Source: DT-110 sp030148525 (GTDB lineage: Bacteria > Bacteroidota > Bacteroidia > Chitinophagales > Saprospiraceae). From it: a DNA stretch of 64,000 nucleotides. A program made the position numbers and the translations under genes. The stretch covers positions 5,456,001 to 5,520,000 of the forward strand of contig OZ245751.1 of NCBI GenBank assembly GCA_965227445.1, read 5' to 3'. This document shows, piece after piece, positions 1 to 10,000 of this stretch. The first letter of the stretch is position 1, and each line of letters opens with the position of its first letter. The notes beneath the pieces were generated by a model. It was not told the origin of the DNA. It did not search any database and saw nothing but the letters and a program-made list of their open reading frames with translations.

Positions 1-1313
1 GTAACAGGACGGGGCCTGATCGTTTCCGGCATCTCAAATCGCAGTATATCGGTGATGGGCTCTCCCCGTGGACGCTCCCGAACGTCTTTGGAAAAGTAGG
101 CGTATTTCCCGTCCCTTTGTACAGTTAGGGCGCCTTCGTTACCAGGCGTATTAATCGGGTAACCAAGGTTTTCGGGGGCTTCCCAGGTACCATCGGCCTG
201 CAGGCGGGCAAGGTAGAGGTCATAGCCCCCCATACCAAGGTGACCGTCCGACATAAAATAGAGGGTCCGGCCATCGGCGTGAATGAACGGCGCCGACTCG
301 TTACCCGATGTATTAATGGGTGCTCCCGCGTTAACCGGACGAATCCAGCTACCATCCGCCTGGCGGTAGGTAATCCAGATATCATTCTTTCCCCGACCAC
401 CGGGGCGGGCGCTGGCAAAATACAACAAACGCCCGTTGGCCGATAGGGAGGGTTGGGAATCCCAAAAACGGGTATTGATGGCAGGCCCCATATTTTGCGG
501 CCGCGACCAATCATCCCCTTCCCGTGCGGAGATATAGAGATCACAGCCACCTTGACCGTCGGGGCGATCACAGGCGGTAAAGACCATGACCCGGCCGTCG
601 GCCGAGATCGTTTGGGCACCTTCATTGCGATTAGTATTCAGCTCGGTGATGGGGGTGCCCACTGTCCAGGTGTCACCATCGCGGGTACTCTGGTAAAAAT
701 CTTCTTGTCCTCGCCGTACAGCTGTGTACACTAAGAATGATTGATCAGCTGTAAAGCTCGGCAGGTACTCCGCTTCGGGGGTATTGATGCCTTCCGGTAA
801 AGGCTCGGGTTCAAAGGGAAGAGGGTTGGCCATAGCATCGGCCGCAAAACGGGTGACATCCCGCGCACGGCGTGCCCGGTCGAGCAGGGCATCATTGGAC
901 TCGTCCGAGGCAAGGAAGGTGTCGTACGCCTCGGCAGCCTCCGCATAATCACCAACCTCCTGGAGCGTTTGCCCCAGCTGATACCACAGGCGTTGACTGA
1001 ATGTCGGCGACAAAGCTAAGGCCTTGCGGTAGGTATTAATAGCTTTTTGGCGAAAGCCCCGTTCATACTGAACGTGTCCCAGATAAATGCGTGCCTCGAT
1101 GAGGTTAGGTACCTCCTGCAACAAGTCCGATAGTTCCTTTTCGGCACGTACCAGATCCCGTTCCTGAATGAAAGACTGAGCCCGCTCGAATACTTTTGCT
1201 TCCTTTTTCCCCAATTCGTCAACCAACACCAAAGAATCCTGTCCGGGCAGGGGAATAGTAAGAACGGATAATAACAGAACAATCAAAACACGCATAATAA
1301 ATAGTTTTTCCAT
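1..1313 (-). CDS. TPR/PD40 (WD40-like beta-propeller) secreted protein, 3' end outside window
   Basis: The minus-strand frame stays open from the start codon near 1313 to the window edge, so the C-terminus is missing. The translation begins with a hydrophobic signal-peptide-like segment (MRVLIVLLLSVL). TPR-like helices with GHVQYERGFRQKAINTYRKA follow over roughly residues 20-140. Then come several PD40 repeats of the form 'LSADGRVMVFTACDRP', 'LYFASARPGGRGKNDIW' and 'GRTLYFMSDGHLGMGGYDLY'. Such proteins usually end in an OmpA peptidoglycan-binding domain and sit in the outer membrane or periplasm; that domain would lie beyond the edge and cannot be seen. Two in-frame ATGs are possible, 1313 and 1295; the second places the signal peptide exactly at the N-terminus. 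The protein resembles the PD40-OmpA gene at 4066-6078. Confidence 0.85.
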   Translation of the reverse strand, partial: MEKLFIMRVLIVLLLSVLTIPLPGQDSLVLVDELGKKEAKVFERAQSFIQERDLVRAEKELSDLLQEVPNLIEARIYLGHVQYERGFRQKAINTYRKALALSPTFSQRLWYQLGQTLQEVGDYAEAAEAYDTFLASDESNDALLDRARRARDVTRFAADAMANPLPFEPEPLPEGINTPEAEYLPSFTADQSFLVYTAVRRGQEDFYQSTRDGDTWTVGTPITELNTNRNEGAQTISADGRVMVFTACDRPDGQGGCDLYISAREGDDWSRPQNMGPAINTRFWDSQPSLSANGRLLYFASARPGGRGKNDIWITYRQADGSWIRPVNAGAPINTSGNESAPFIHADGRTLYFMSDGHLGMGGYDLYLARLQADGTWEAPENLGYPINTPGNEGALTVQRDGKYAYFSKDVRERPRGEPITDILRFEMPETIRPRPV

Positions 1314-1420
1314 GCTGTATAACAACGATGGAAAGCGGAAAGATCGTTTGTCAGGTAGTCCATCCAGCCTATCCTTTGCCCGCAAGGACTTCGACGGCCA
1401 AAGAAGGGGCGACAACAAAA

Positions 1421-1458
1421 AAGCGCCACCCCGGATGACCTTAACCGGAGTGGCGCTT
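1421..1458 (-). terminator. Rho-independent terminator of the TPR gene
   Basis: A hairpin with a 9-bp outer stem (AAGCGCCAC / GTGGCGCTT) and an inner CCGG/CCGG stem lies 26 bases past the stop of the minus-strand TPR gene. Read on the minus strand it is followed by a run of T (TTTTTTGTTG), the classical intrinsic terminator form. Confidence 0.8.
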
Positions 1459-1483
1459 ATGAGACAGACAAAACAAGTTTGTC

Positions 1484-2497
1484 CTAGCCTTCCTGCAATA
1501 ATTGTGCTGCTTTTTCGGATCCGCTGTCAGCGGCTAATTGCCAGTCATTGCGATAACCGTCTTTTCCCGCTTTCTGCAAAGCAATTCCGCGGTACAACAA
1601 ACGGTCGGCTTTAGGAATGGCTTCTTGCTCTTCCTTCAGGTTGAGAGCCTTGTCAAAGGCCTCGATAGCAGCGTCAAATTCTTTTAATCCTAAAAGTGCC
1701 CGTCCGTAATTGAAAAGGTCTTTCTGCTTGAATGCAGAATTGATATCACTCTTATCGAATTTGCGGTTACTCAGTAGTTTAAATTCAAATGCAGCTTCTT
1801 TGTACTGAGACAACTCAAGGTGACATGCACCTTTTTCCCGACGTGCCTTCCAATAGATCGGCTGGTGAGGGATCGACCCCTTGGCAGCAGCTCCGAAGTC
1901 GGCTTCTGCCTCCGCAAAATGTCCACGGTGCATATGAATGGTCCCCCGGCCAAAGTATGCTACCGGACTGTTTGGGTTGATCTGCAAGCTTTTGTTGAAG
2001 TCGTAAAGAGCGTCGTCGATATTATTCAGCAGGAAATTGATATGTCCGCGACGTTCGTACGCCAAAGCGTGGCGCTCGAACTTCTCAATAGCCTTGCTGA
2101 AGGAAGTACGTGCTTCCTTTTTCTTGCCGGCTTTGATCAGTTCCCGTCCTTTCAGAAAGGATTTAATAGCGGCTTTATCGCTACTTGGCTCTAGTTTGTG
2201 GTGTTCGAGGCATTTGCCTCCTTCCAGTTTCCAGATGTGCACTGTACCCGCCACGGCGTATTGCATGATCATTTCGACCATACTAACTGTATTTCGGAAG
2301 CATTTATCGGATGCTTGTCCGATCAAGCGGGGGATGTCCATCGTTGAAGTATCCTCCTGGAAAACTTCGTCAATGTCGATGAGCACATCGTTTTTATAGT
2401 AGTTCTCGATGCGATGATCGAGCATGCTCATCACTTTTTCGTAGCTCCGGTTGCTCCCGAACTCCAGGTGCCCGGAGATGATGGTTTTGTAGGTCAT
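1484..2497 (-). CDS. Tetratricopeptide repeat protein
   Basis: This is a 337-residue protein if translation starts at the ATG at 2497 (MTYKTIISGHLEFGS); the frame opens 13 codons earlier without good support. The first 120 residues match no family I recognise. The region from about residue 125 to the end holds five or so TPR units, for example 'GRELIKAGKKKEARTSFSKA', 'AYERRGHINFLLNNIDDALY' and 'AYFGRGTIHMHRGHFAEAEA'. No signal peptide is visible, so it is probably cytoplasmic. TPR domains mediate protein-protein contacts; the partner is unknown. It has its own terminator downstream and a 540-base gap upstream, so it looks monocistronic. Confidence 0.8.
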   Translation of the reverse strand: MTYKTIISGHLEFGSNRSYEKVMSMLDHRIENYYKNDVLIDIDEVFQEDTSTMDIPRLIGQASDKCFRNTVSMVEMIMQYAVAGTVHIWKLEGGKCLEHHKLEPSSDKAAIKSFLKGRELIKAGKKKEARTSFSKAIEKFERHALAYERRGHINFLLNNIDDALYDFNKSLQINPNSPVAYFGRGTIHMHRGHFAEAEADFGAAAKGSIPHQPIYWKARREKGACHLELSQYKEAAFEFKLLSNRKFDKSDINSAFKQKDLFNYGRALLGLKEFDAAIEAFDKALNLKEEQEAIPKADRLLYRGIALQKAGKDGYRNDWQLAADSGSEKAAQLLQEG

Positions 2498-3041
2498 TTT
2501 GCTGCTGTTTGTGGCCGCACGAAGGGGTGCGTCCATTTATATCTCTTAAAAAATGGTTCCTGCTGGGTATATATTCTCCACAGAACAAAGGATGAGAATG
2601 GTGGCTCTCCAAAAAAGAGTACCTTCTCGGGTGGATGTTGCGGGATTATAAGGTCGCTTCAACGCACCAAAGTCGACAATTGATCACAACCTTTGGCGCG
2701 ATCAAATCGCCAAGACCATTAATGTGCTATTAAGTGATTTTCACTCTCGCTTTTTCCTAAGGCAGGACGTGTATATCGCTGATTAGGAGGAAACCCCGTG
2801 GAATAGGGCCTGTTTTTTTGACAAAAGCGAACACCTACAAAGTTGCAGGTTTTTTAACGTAAAATCAAATTTAACCTACCTTAATATTTGGATAACCTGA
2901 CCACTAGCCAGGGTGCCGGAAAACTTTTTCCTGTTATTGAATATTCTTTCGGACTAGAAAGCGGCAAAAACCTCGTAAGCATATTGTTAAGAAATACTGG
3001 CGGTGATTCTCCGAAATAAAATTTTTTTACAAAAAAATCGA
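2498..3041. other. Intergenic region without recognisable gene
   Basis: This AT-rich spacer lies between the TPR gene start and the end of the radical SAM gene. It must contain the TPR gene promoter near 2500-2600 and the 3' end of the four-gene operon. I see no convincing hairpin terminator, RNA gene or conserved coding frame; the short open frames here do not resemble proteins. Confidence 0.5.
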
Positions 3042-4064
3042 CTAGGTCCATACCTTGCAACCCTCCGTACAGTTCGTGCAAATATCGATCTGGTCGCGCC
3101 CCTGCAGAAGCTGTTGGCGAAACCTCCGGTAGGCCGATCCCTGCCAAATTGAACGGAATGACTGATTGCGCAGGTTCCCGAGTCGATGTTTTGCATCTTT
3201 ATCGAAGCAGCAAGGCACCACCAGACCATCCCAGGTGATCACGCAGGCATGCCAAAGCTTCCAGCAATGATTGAGCAGGCGGTGCTTGACCCGGTAGGTA
3301 CCATCCGCCTGACGGGCATAGCGCGCGTATTTCTCCTGCGTCGGAATCAGCGGGTTACCGTGCTCGTAGTCATATACCTGGGCGGTCTTCAGCAACACTT
3401 TGTCTACGCCCACCTCCCGGGCCAGGGTATGCAGATCATCCAGTTGGTGTTCGTTGGGGCGTACCACCAGGCATTGAAAGATGACGTGGGGAGTAGCTGA
3501 TTTAAGCTTGCGTTTCCATTTTACCACGTTGCGGGCCCCCTGCAGAACTACCTCCAGACGGCCCTCTTTCCGGTACTGTTGGTACACCTCCTGAGTAGTA
3601 CCATCGACCGAGATAATCAGGCGATCCAGGCCGGAGGCAACTGTTCGCCGGGCGTTCTCATCGTTGAGGAAGTGCCCGTTGGTCGAGGTGATGGTGTACA
3701 GTCCACGGTCGGATGCAAGATCCACCATATCCAAAAAATCGGGATTGATATAGGGCTCACCCTGGAAGTAAAAAATGAGATACGTTAGCCGGTCACCCAG
3801 TTCATTTATAATCGACCGGAAGAAGTCGGGTTTCAAGTTTCCCGTTTGACGGGTAAATTGACGCAAGCCACTCGGACATTCCGGGCAGCGCAGGTTACAA
3901 GCAGTGGTGGGTTCTACAGATATGGTTATGGGTAAGCCCCATTGTAGTGGTTTTCGCGTAAGCCGGGTCAGGTAATACGACAGTACCACCAGCACCATAT
4001 TCCAAAGCCTTTTCCAGCTTAGCTTTCGCAAAAATCGTAGGGTGTCCGCAATCTGTGCCCGCAT
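3042..4064 (-). CDS. Radical SAM/SPASM domain protein
   Basis: This 340-residue enzyme has the radical SAM CxxxCxxC motif at residues 56-63 (CNLRCPEC), which binds the 4Fe-4S cluster that cleaves S-adenosylmethionine. A SPASM-type second cysteine set is at the C-terminus (CWKLWHAC near residue 270, PCC, then ICTNCTEGC at 330-337). The N-terminal 45 residues contain a hydrophobic stretch (WNMVLVVLSYYL) that may associate with membrane. SPASM proteins often modify peptides or act as maturases, but no peptide substrate gene is evident here. The start codon lies one base after the stop of the PD40-OmpA gene, so it is translationally coupled as last gene of the operon with a PorP/SprF protein and a giant T9SS adhesin. 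That context suggests a surface or envelope role, which is inference. Confidence 0.9.
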   Translation of the reverse strand: MRAQIADTLRFLRKLSWKRLWNMVLVVLSYYLTRLTRKPLQWGLPITISVEPTTACNLRCPECPSGLRQFTRQTGNLKPDFFRSIINELGDRLTYLIFYFQGEPYINPDFLDMVDLASDRGLYTITSTNGHFLNDENARRTVASGLDRLIISVDGTTQEVYQQYRKEGRLEVVLQGARNVVKWKRKLKSATPHVIFQCLVVRPNEHQLDDLHTLAREVGVDKVLLKTAQVYDYEHGNPLIPTQEKYARYARQADGTYRVKHRLLNHCWKLWHACVITWDGLVVPCCFDKDAKHRLGNLRNQSFRSIWQGSAYRRFRQQLLQGRDQIDICTNCTEGCKVWT

Positions 4065-4065
4065 A

Positions 4066-6078
4066 TTACCGGCGACCTTTTACCAGGTTCCCCTCCAGTT
4101 GGTCGGCGGTCAGTCCTTCCGCTCCTTTGCGGATTTTCACCTCAATACGGCGGTTTTCCCGGTGTTCTTCCTCGGAGCAGGGAATACCCTCCGCACAGTG
4201 ATTCTGGGGCTGATTTTCCCCGTAACCAAAAGCAATAATCCGCGTTGCGGAAATACCGCGGTCAACCAACATGCGTTTGATCCGCTCAGCCCTACGTAGC
4301 GACAATCGTTGATTGTAGGAAGCTTCACCACGGGCATCAGTATGGGCCCCGATCTCTATTTCCAGAGAAGGATGCCGTTGGAGCAGATCGGCCAATGCGT
4401 AGACAGATTCCTCTCGTCCCGGGGTAATCCGGTCCGAGCCACGCTCGAACGTCAGTTGCTCTAACACGAAAATACTACCGCGTTCTACTGCCGGTCCCTT
4501 CTGACGCACTTCGCCGGATGGTTTCATCCGTAAGTTCGCCCGGAACAAACGATTACCCCGCAAGTACTCCGTCGACACGGCCGTAGAGGCCGACATAAAG
4601 CCATCTTTCTGAGCAGAAATCGTAAAGGAACAACCGATTTCCAAGCAGTATTCATACTTGCCGTTAGGTGCGCTTTCTACCGTTTCCGCCAGTCCGGTAC
4701 AACTGTTTTGGATGGTTACCTGGGCGCCACCAACTACGCCCCCTTCTACATTTTCCAGTATTCCCTGTAGCCGGATACATTCGATAGCCGCCAACTTCAC
4801 GTCGATGGCCGGCGGCATACCGCCGGCGTACAAGCCAATTTGCTTGGTCTCGTATCCGTCTTTTTCAAAAATAATGGTATAAGCACTTTCGGGGTCCAAC
4901 TGTACACTCCCACTACCCCGCTGGCCGGTGATAAAAGTTGGTGCCCCCAATAGGTCGGGATCATCCAGCGCTTCCTGGATGGTTATCGTTTGGGAGAGAT
5001 CCGTTGAGTTCGTCCGAATCCGCTCTCCGAAAGAATCTGTTTCTTTAACAAATACATTCACACCTTCCAGCGTCCGGCGGGATCGTTCGTCCCAAACGCG
5101 GATTTGCGACTTAACATCCGTTACTACCTGTACCCCACCCAAGCCGTCGGGAACGGTAAAAAGGTAGATATCGTCCTTCCCCAGGCCATCCTGGCGGTTA
5201 GAAGAGAAATACCCGCGCGTTCCGGAAGGGTGCATCAGAAAGCCGAAATCGTCGTCGGGCGTGTTAAAAGGAGTACCCAGGTTAGTAAGTTGTCCCCAGC
5301 GTTTGCCCCCCATGTCGACCATATAGAGGTCCATACCACCTTCTCCGGGATGGCCGTCGGAAGCAAAGAAAAAGTACCCACTTTCGTGGAAAAAGGGAGA
5401 TACCTCATTACCAGCAGTATTGATTTCCGGACCGAGGTTGATGGGTTCCGACCACTTGCCATTGATCATCTCCACCATATAAATATCATTTTTACCGAAG
5501 CCACCGGGACGATCCGAGGCAAAATAAAGCTGCTGACCATCGGGATGCAGGGTTGGGTGCATCGTCGTGAACGATTCTCCGTTGAATGGCATTTCCTGCA
5601 CATTCGCCCAGTCGTTGTAGGGCCCCCATTCCGCTTTGTAAATCTTTAGTACTACCCGGCCATTTTTATTGGTGACGGCACCTCCCGAATTAAAGTTATT
5701 GCGGGTAAAATAGACGGTCTTATAGTCCTTCGTAAAGGTCACCGGCCCTTCGTGCCAGGGGGAATTCAGCTCCAGGCTAAACGGTTTGATGCGACCGGGA
5801 CTACCGTCGGGTTCTAACTCGGTAAAAAAGAGATCGAAATAGGTCTCGTTCAGGTCTTTATCTACGTATCCGCCCCTTTTACGGGAAGAGACAAATACCA
5901 ATCCGTTTTTGTAGTAGGTAGGAGAGAATTCAAGATGCTCCGTATTCAGTCGGGTCAGGTTGCGAAGCACTACCCGGGACCGTTCCTCCTCAAAGCGCTG
6001 ACCACCATTGCGTTGCGACTGTCCCAGTAGTGGCAGAGCAGCAAGCAATATTCCCAAAATAAGCCCAATGCGGTTCAT
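4066..6078 (-). CDS. PD40 repeat / OmpA-family outer-membrane protein
   Basis: This 670-residue protein has an N-terminal signal peptide (MNRIGLILGILLAALPLLGQ). PD40 beta-propeller repeats cover about residues 50-330 (LYFASDRPGGFGKNDIYMV, YFFFASDGHPGEGGMDLYMV, GYFSSNRQDGLGKDDIYLF). One or two carboxypeptidase-regulatory-like beta-sandwich regions follow (about 340-520), then an OmpA C-terminal domain (about 545-655, with IEIGAHTDARG and the NRRIEVKI end). The OmpA domain binds peptidoglycan, so the protein likely tethers an outer-membrane complex to the wall. Such genes are regular partners of PorP/SprF genes in T9SS and gliding loci. It lies 26 bases after porP and one base before the radical SAM gene. 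Confidence 0.93.
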   Translation of the reverse strand: MNRIGLILGILLAALPLLGQSQRNGGQRFEEERSRVVLRNLTRLNTEHLEFSPTYYKNGLVFVSSRKRGGYVDKDLNETYFDLFFTELEPDGSPGRIKPFSLELNSPWHEGPVTFTKDYKTVYFTRNNFNSGGAVTNKNGRVVLKIYKAEWGPYNDWANVQEMPFNGESFTTMHPTLHPDGQQLYFASDRPGGFGKNDIYMVEMINGKWSEPINLGPEINTAGNEVSPFFHESGYFFFASDGHPGEGGMDLYMVDMGGKRWGQLTNLGTPFNTPDDDFGFLMHPSGTRGYFSSNRQDGLGKDDIYLFTVPDGLGGVQVVTDVKSQIRVWDERSRRTLEGVNVFVKETDSFGERIRTNSTDLSQTITIQEALDDPDLLGAPTFITGQRGSGSVQLDPESAYTIIFEKDGYETKQIGLYAGGMPPAIDVKLAAIECIRLQGILENVEGGVVGGAQVTIQNSCTGLAETVESAPNGKYEYCLEIGCSFTISAQKDGFMSASTAVSTEYLRGNRLFRANLRMKPSGEVRQKGPAVERGSIFVLEQLTFERGSDRITPGREESVYALADLLQRHPSLEIEIGAHTDARGEASYNQRLSLRRAERIKRMLVDRGISATRIIAFGYGENQPQNHCAEGIPCSEEEHRENRRIEVKIRKGAEGLTADQLEGNLVKGRR

Positions 6079-6104
6079 GTGTTTGTAGTTGTTGTGGGGT
6101 GTTC

Positions 6105-7070
6105 CTAATAGAAGAAACGAGGTTCATCCACCTTAGGTTTGTCAACTTCCTTTGCTTCTTTTTGTAAAAAGTACCGAACAACAACTTCCATACTACCCGA
6201 ATTGAAGTCGCGCAATTGAGATAAGGTCAGGTCGTAGGCAAATCCAATATCCAGTTTTTCAGCAATTTCAGTCCCCATGAGCAGGGAAGCAGATTCCCCA
6301 AAACCTCCCTGAGCAGCCCCTCCCAGGCGGTAGGAAACACCCAGGCGAAACGCACTGCCAAAATGGGAGGTTACATTGATATCCATATCGAGGGGAGCAC
6401 CCTCCAACCATTTGATCAATACTTGTGGTTCCAGTTCAATATCATTATTACCTACCGCAAAACGCGAACCACCCATAATATAGAAATGCTGGAATTCGCG
6501 GGAGATCGTACCGTCGCCATCCGACAGGTCAATATTACTTTCCAGCAGTCGCGGTACGGACACGCCAACGTAAAAGTTTTCTCCATTGTAGTACAAGCCC
6601 GCACCAAAATTCGGGACGAGCTTGCTCTGAACATTCGCCGGAATGGCGCCATCCTGCTCGACCGGCTGCGTTCCGCTTAGTTGGTTGAAATCGACTCGCA
6701 GCATGCGCACCGAAGCCTGTAAACCTATCCCCAAGAAACCACGCGGCACCGGAATTCGATAGGCATAAGCCGTTTCCAGCGTGTACTGTTGCGTTACGCC
6801 GATCGACTGGCGAACAATATTGGCTCCGACCCCCACCCGATTATTGACCAGCGGCATGGAAAAAGTCAGTAACTGGGTCTGTGGACTGCCTTCAATGCCC
6901 ATCCATTGGCTGCGAACCAGTCCGGCCAGTTCGATACCGCCAGCCGAACCGGCATAGGCAGGGTTTAACCCGAGTTTGTAGTTCATGAACTGCGTAAACT
7001 GCCCTTCCTGTTGACCGAAGCCAACCAGAGACCAGCTGAAAAGTAATACAAGAAGGTAGACTTTCTTCAT
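6105..7070 (-). CDS. PorP/SprF family type IX secretion membrane protein
   Basis: This 321-residue outer-membrane beta-barrel protein has a signal peptide (MKKVYLLVLLFSWSLVGFGQ). The family-typical opening 'QFTQFMNYKLGLNPAYAGSAG' is followed by the SQWMGIEGSPQTQ motif. PorP/SprF proteins assist secretion or surface anchoring of T9SS substrates such as SprB-type adhesins. The gene starts 10 bases after the stop of the giant adhesin gene, the standard adhesin-SprF order, so the upstream 1976-residue protein is its likely client. It is one of many paralogs normally present in such genomes, so I give no specific gene symbol. Confidence 0.95.
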   Translation of the reverse strand: MKKVYLLVLLFSWSLVGFGQQEGQFTQFMNYKLGLNPAYAGSAGGIELAGLVRSQWMGIEGSPQTQLLTFSMPLVNNRVGVGANIVRQSIGVTQQYTLETAYAYRIPVPRGFLGIGLQASVRMLRVDFNQLSGTQPVEQDGAIPANVQSKLVPNFGAGLYYNGENFYVGVSVPRLLESNIDLSDGDGTISREFQHFYIMGGSRFAVGNNDIELEPQVLIKWLEGAPLDMDINVTSHFGSAFRLGVSYRLGGAAQGGFGESASLLMGTEIAEKLDIGFAYDLTLSQLRDFNSGSMEVVVRYFLQKEAKEVDKPKVDEPRFFY

Positions 7071-7080
7071 CGTCAGCTCA

Positions 7081-10000
7081 TTAACGTTGGATCATGAAAA
7101 AACCGTTTTGACGAGGTGACCCATCCCCGAAATCCAGTATATAAAAATACGTGCCCGGTGCCAGGTCCTCGCCGTTGTACTGCCCTTGCCAATCATTAGT
7201 ATACGGAACCCCGGAGCGATATACTTCATCTCCCCACTGATTAATAATAAACAACTGGCTGTTGGGATAATCCGTATCGTTGAGCAGACACGGAATGGCA
7301 AATACATCGTTAACTCCATCGTTATTCGGAGTAATAATCGAAGGCACTTCACAGGCGGCATTCCCACCGATCTCTAATTGGACCTCGGCCAGCGAGCAAG
7401 CGCATCCCTGACTACACAATTCGTAGAAAAAGCGATCTGACCCCACGTAGTTGACATCCGGCACATACCGGATTTCCCGATCACTAAGGACTTCAACCGT
7501 TCCGTGATCCGGTTCCCCGACAATCTCTAAGAAGACATCCTGGATCAGGGAATCATTGTCCACAACATCCAGTACAATCTCTTCCCCAAATCCGATCATC
7601 GCCATATCCGGTCGGGCGATAGGGTTGCGCTTGTACTGTACGCGCACCGTGTCCCGCGAATCGACCCCACAAATGCCATCATCCATTTCCCAGACGAAGA
7701 TATTTAGCCCCGGCGACAGGCGCGTGGCCGTAGTAGTTGGTGATTCACCACTGGAAAACCGAATGTCGGGATTTGGTGAGTACCATCGCCCGCGACTTCC
7801 CTCCGTCGGCTCATCGGCCATGAGCTGGGCAAAGTTTTCGTCATTACATACGATCTGGTCGGGACCCGCAAAGGGATTCGGATCAGAGATCAATACCAAC
7901 ACCTCATCCGTTACGTCTCCGCAGCCACTGCGGACGGTCCAGGTGAAACTATAGAGGTTACCCGGTTGCATGCCAGTAATGGAAGGCGTCGTCGACGTTG
8001 GATTGATAATACTCACCCCGAGCAATTCCTGCACATTAGTTTGTGACCAGAAGGCGTTCCCACTGATCGAGGGAGTTGCCGACAATGTTATATCGCGGGA
8101 GGCACAGGCAACGATATCATCCCCTGCATTAGCTGTTTCGGTAACATTCACATCGATCGTCACATCGTCGAAAGAGTAATTTTGGCAGGCACCGTTAGAT
8201 AATGTCCACCGGAAAGTATAATTCGTTCCGCCATACAGTCCATTCAATGCTGAATTGGCGCGATTCGGATTCGTGATCACCACTTGAGAAGCAGTGTCCG
8301 GGCCGAGCAGGGTCCAGCGTCCGGTACCTACATCCGGGGTTTCTCCGCGCAATAAAATATTATCGGTTTCACAGGCCGAGAAGTCCTGCCCGGCGAAGGC
8401 CTGTATATCCGGGACTTTATTCAGATCCACATCGATCAGGTTAGATTCCTCCGAAGTACAAGCGTTGAGGGTTGCCGTTACGTAGAAGCTATTGAGTCCG
8501 TCGGGAAAGGGTTCGAAGTCGCGAATACCGAAGGTCGATTGCGTACCCGAGCCCATTGCCCCATTGGGACCATACCAGGTGTAAGTGGCGCCCGGCGTTT
8601 CGGTGGTATCAGCTAACCGCAAGCGGAGAAAAGCCCCCGGATCGTCAACACACAAGTCTGGTGCTTGCTCGAGATCAGGACGCATGGGTGCGTCCAGGAT
8701 TTCTACCTGAGTCTTCACCGAATCCGACCGGCAGCCATTCACCTCAATAACCAGCGAGTAAACTCCGGCGTGGGAGGCGGAGTCGGCTACGGCGATAACC
8801 GGGTTCGCCAGAGACGAACTAAAATCAGGCCCTGCCCACAGATAGCGGGAGTCGGCAGGGGCAACGGCGCGCAATTCAATTGGCAAACCTTCGCAAACCG
8901 GACTATTACTGGAAATAGTAGCCGATGGCTTGTCGTTAATGACAAGGCGGCGTTGCCCCGACTCTCTGGACGGACAGCCATCTACGGTCACAAACACGGA
9001 ATACATTCCTCCATCGGCCATCTCGGCCCGCGGAATAGTCAGTGAAGGCGTTTCCGTTTGTACGATGCCGTCTACTGATGTTCGCCAACTGTATACCACA
9101 TTGGTGCCTTCGTAAGCGGTTGTTACCAGCGTAATATCATTCCCCTCGCACAAAGGCTCCGGCGTCCCCGTACTAATGGCCGGTACACTGGGCATGGCTG
9201 GGGGGTCGGCCACATCGACCAGGGTACCCACCACATTGGAGCGACACCCTTCCTGAGTAACTACCTGTAATTGGTAGTTGCCGTTATCTTCTTCGGTTGC
9301 ATTGGGAATGATGGCTGTCGCATCGGTAGAGACGAAGCCATTCGGTCCTGTCCAGCGATAATTCAGGGTCCCGTCATCTTCCGGGAAAACGGTGGAGGTA
9401 AGCAGTATATCCGTAGGTCCGGGAAGACACTCCGGTCCATTATTGGAGGCGGCGATAACCCGCACACTCTCTTCAACACTGATCGCAATATCATCGGTAT
9501 TGGAACACCCGGCCTGATTGGTTATGCGCAGGCTATAGGTTCCCTCTTTATTGGGGCCCATATTTTCAATATTGACCGACTTCCCAACCGCCACAAAATT
9601 ATTGGGGCCCGTCCAGCGGTAGGTCGCATTGGGGATATCCGGAGAAGCGTTTAGTGTCATGGTGCTGCCCTCGCATATGACGTCCGGCACTGCCGCCGCC
9701 GCCGGTTGTGGCAGGGCGCTCACCTGCACACTGGTCGGCAGGGACGTCTCCGAATCGCAACTGAAATCCGTAACATACAATCGCCAGGAACCACCGTCGG
9801 AAGCCAGGGCATTATCGATCAGAAAGGTATCGGAGGTAGTAGAAAACTCCCGCAGGTCCGGCGCGATCCAGGTGTACACTTCCGCATCGGCATTTGTCGA
9901 TAAGACAATATCTTCACCTGCACAGGCTGGTCCGTTATTCGATAGTTCGGGACGGCCCGGACGTGGCAATACGTCTACATTCACGTAGGCGGGTGGTGAT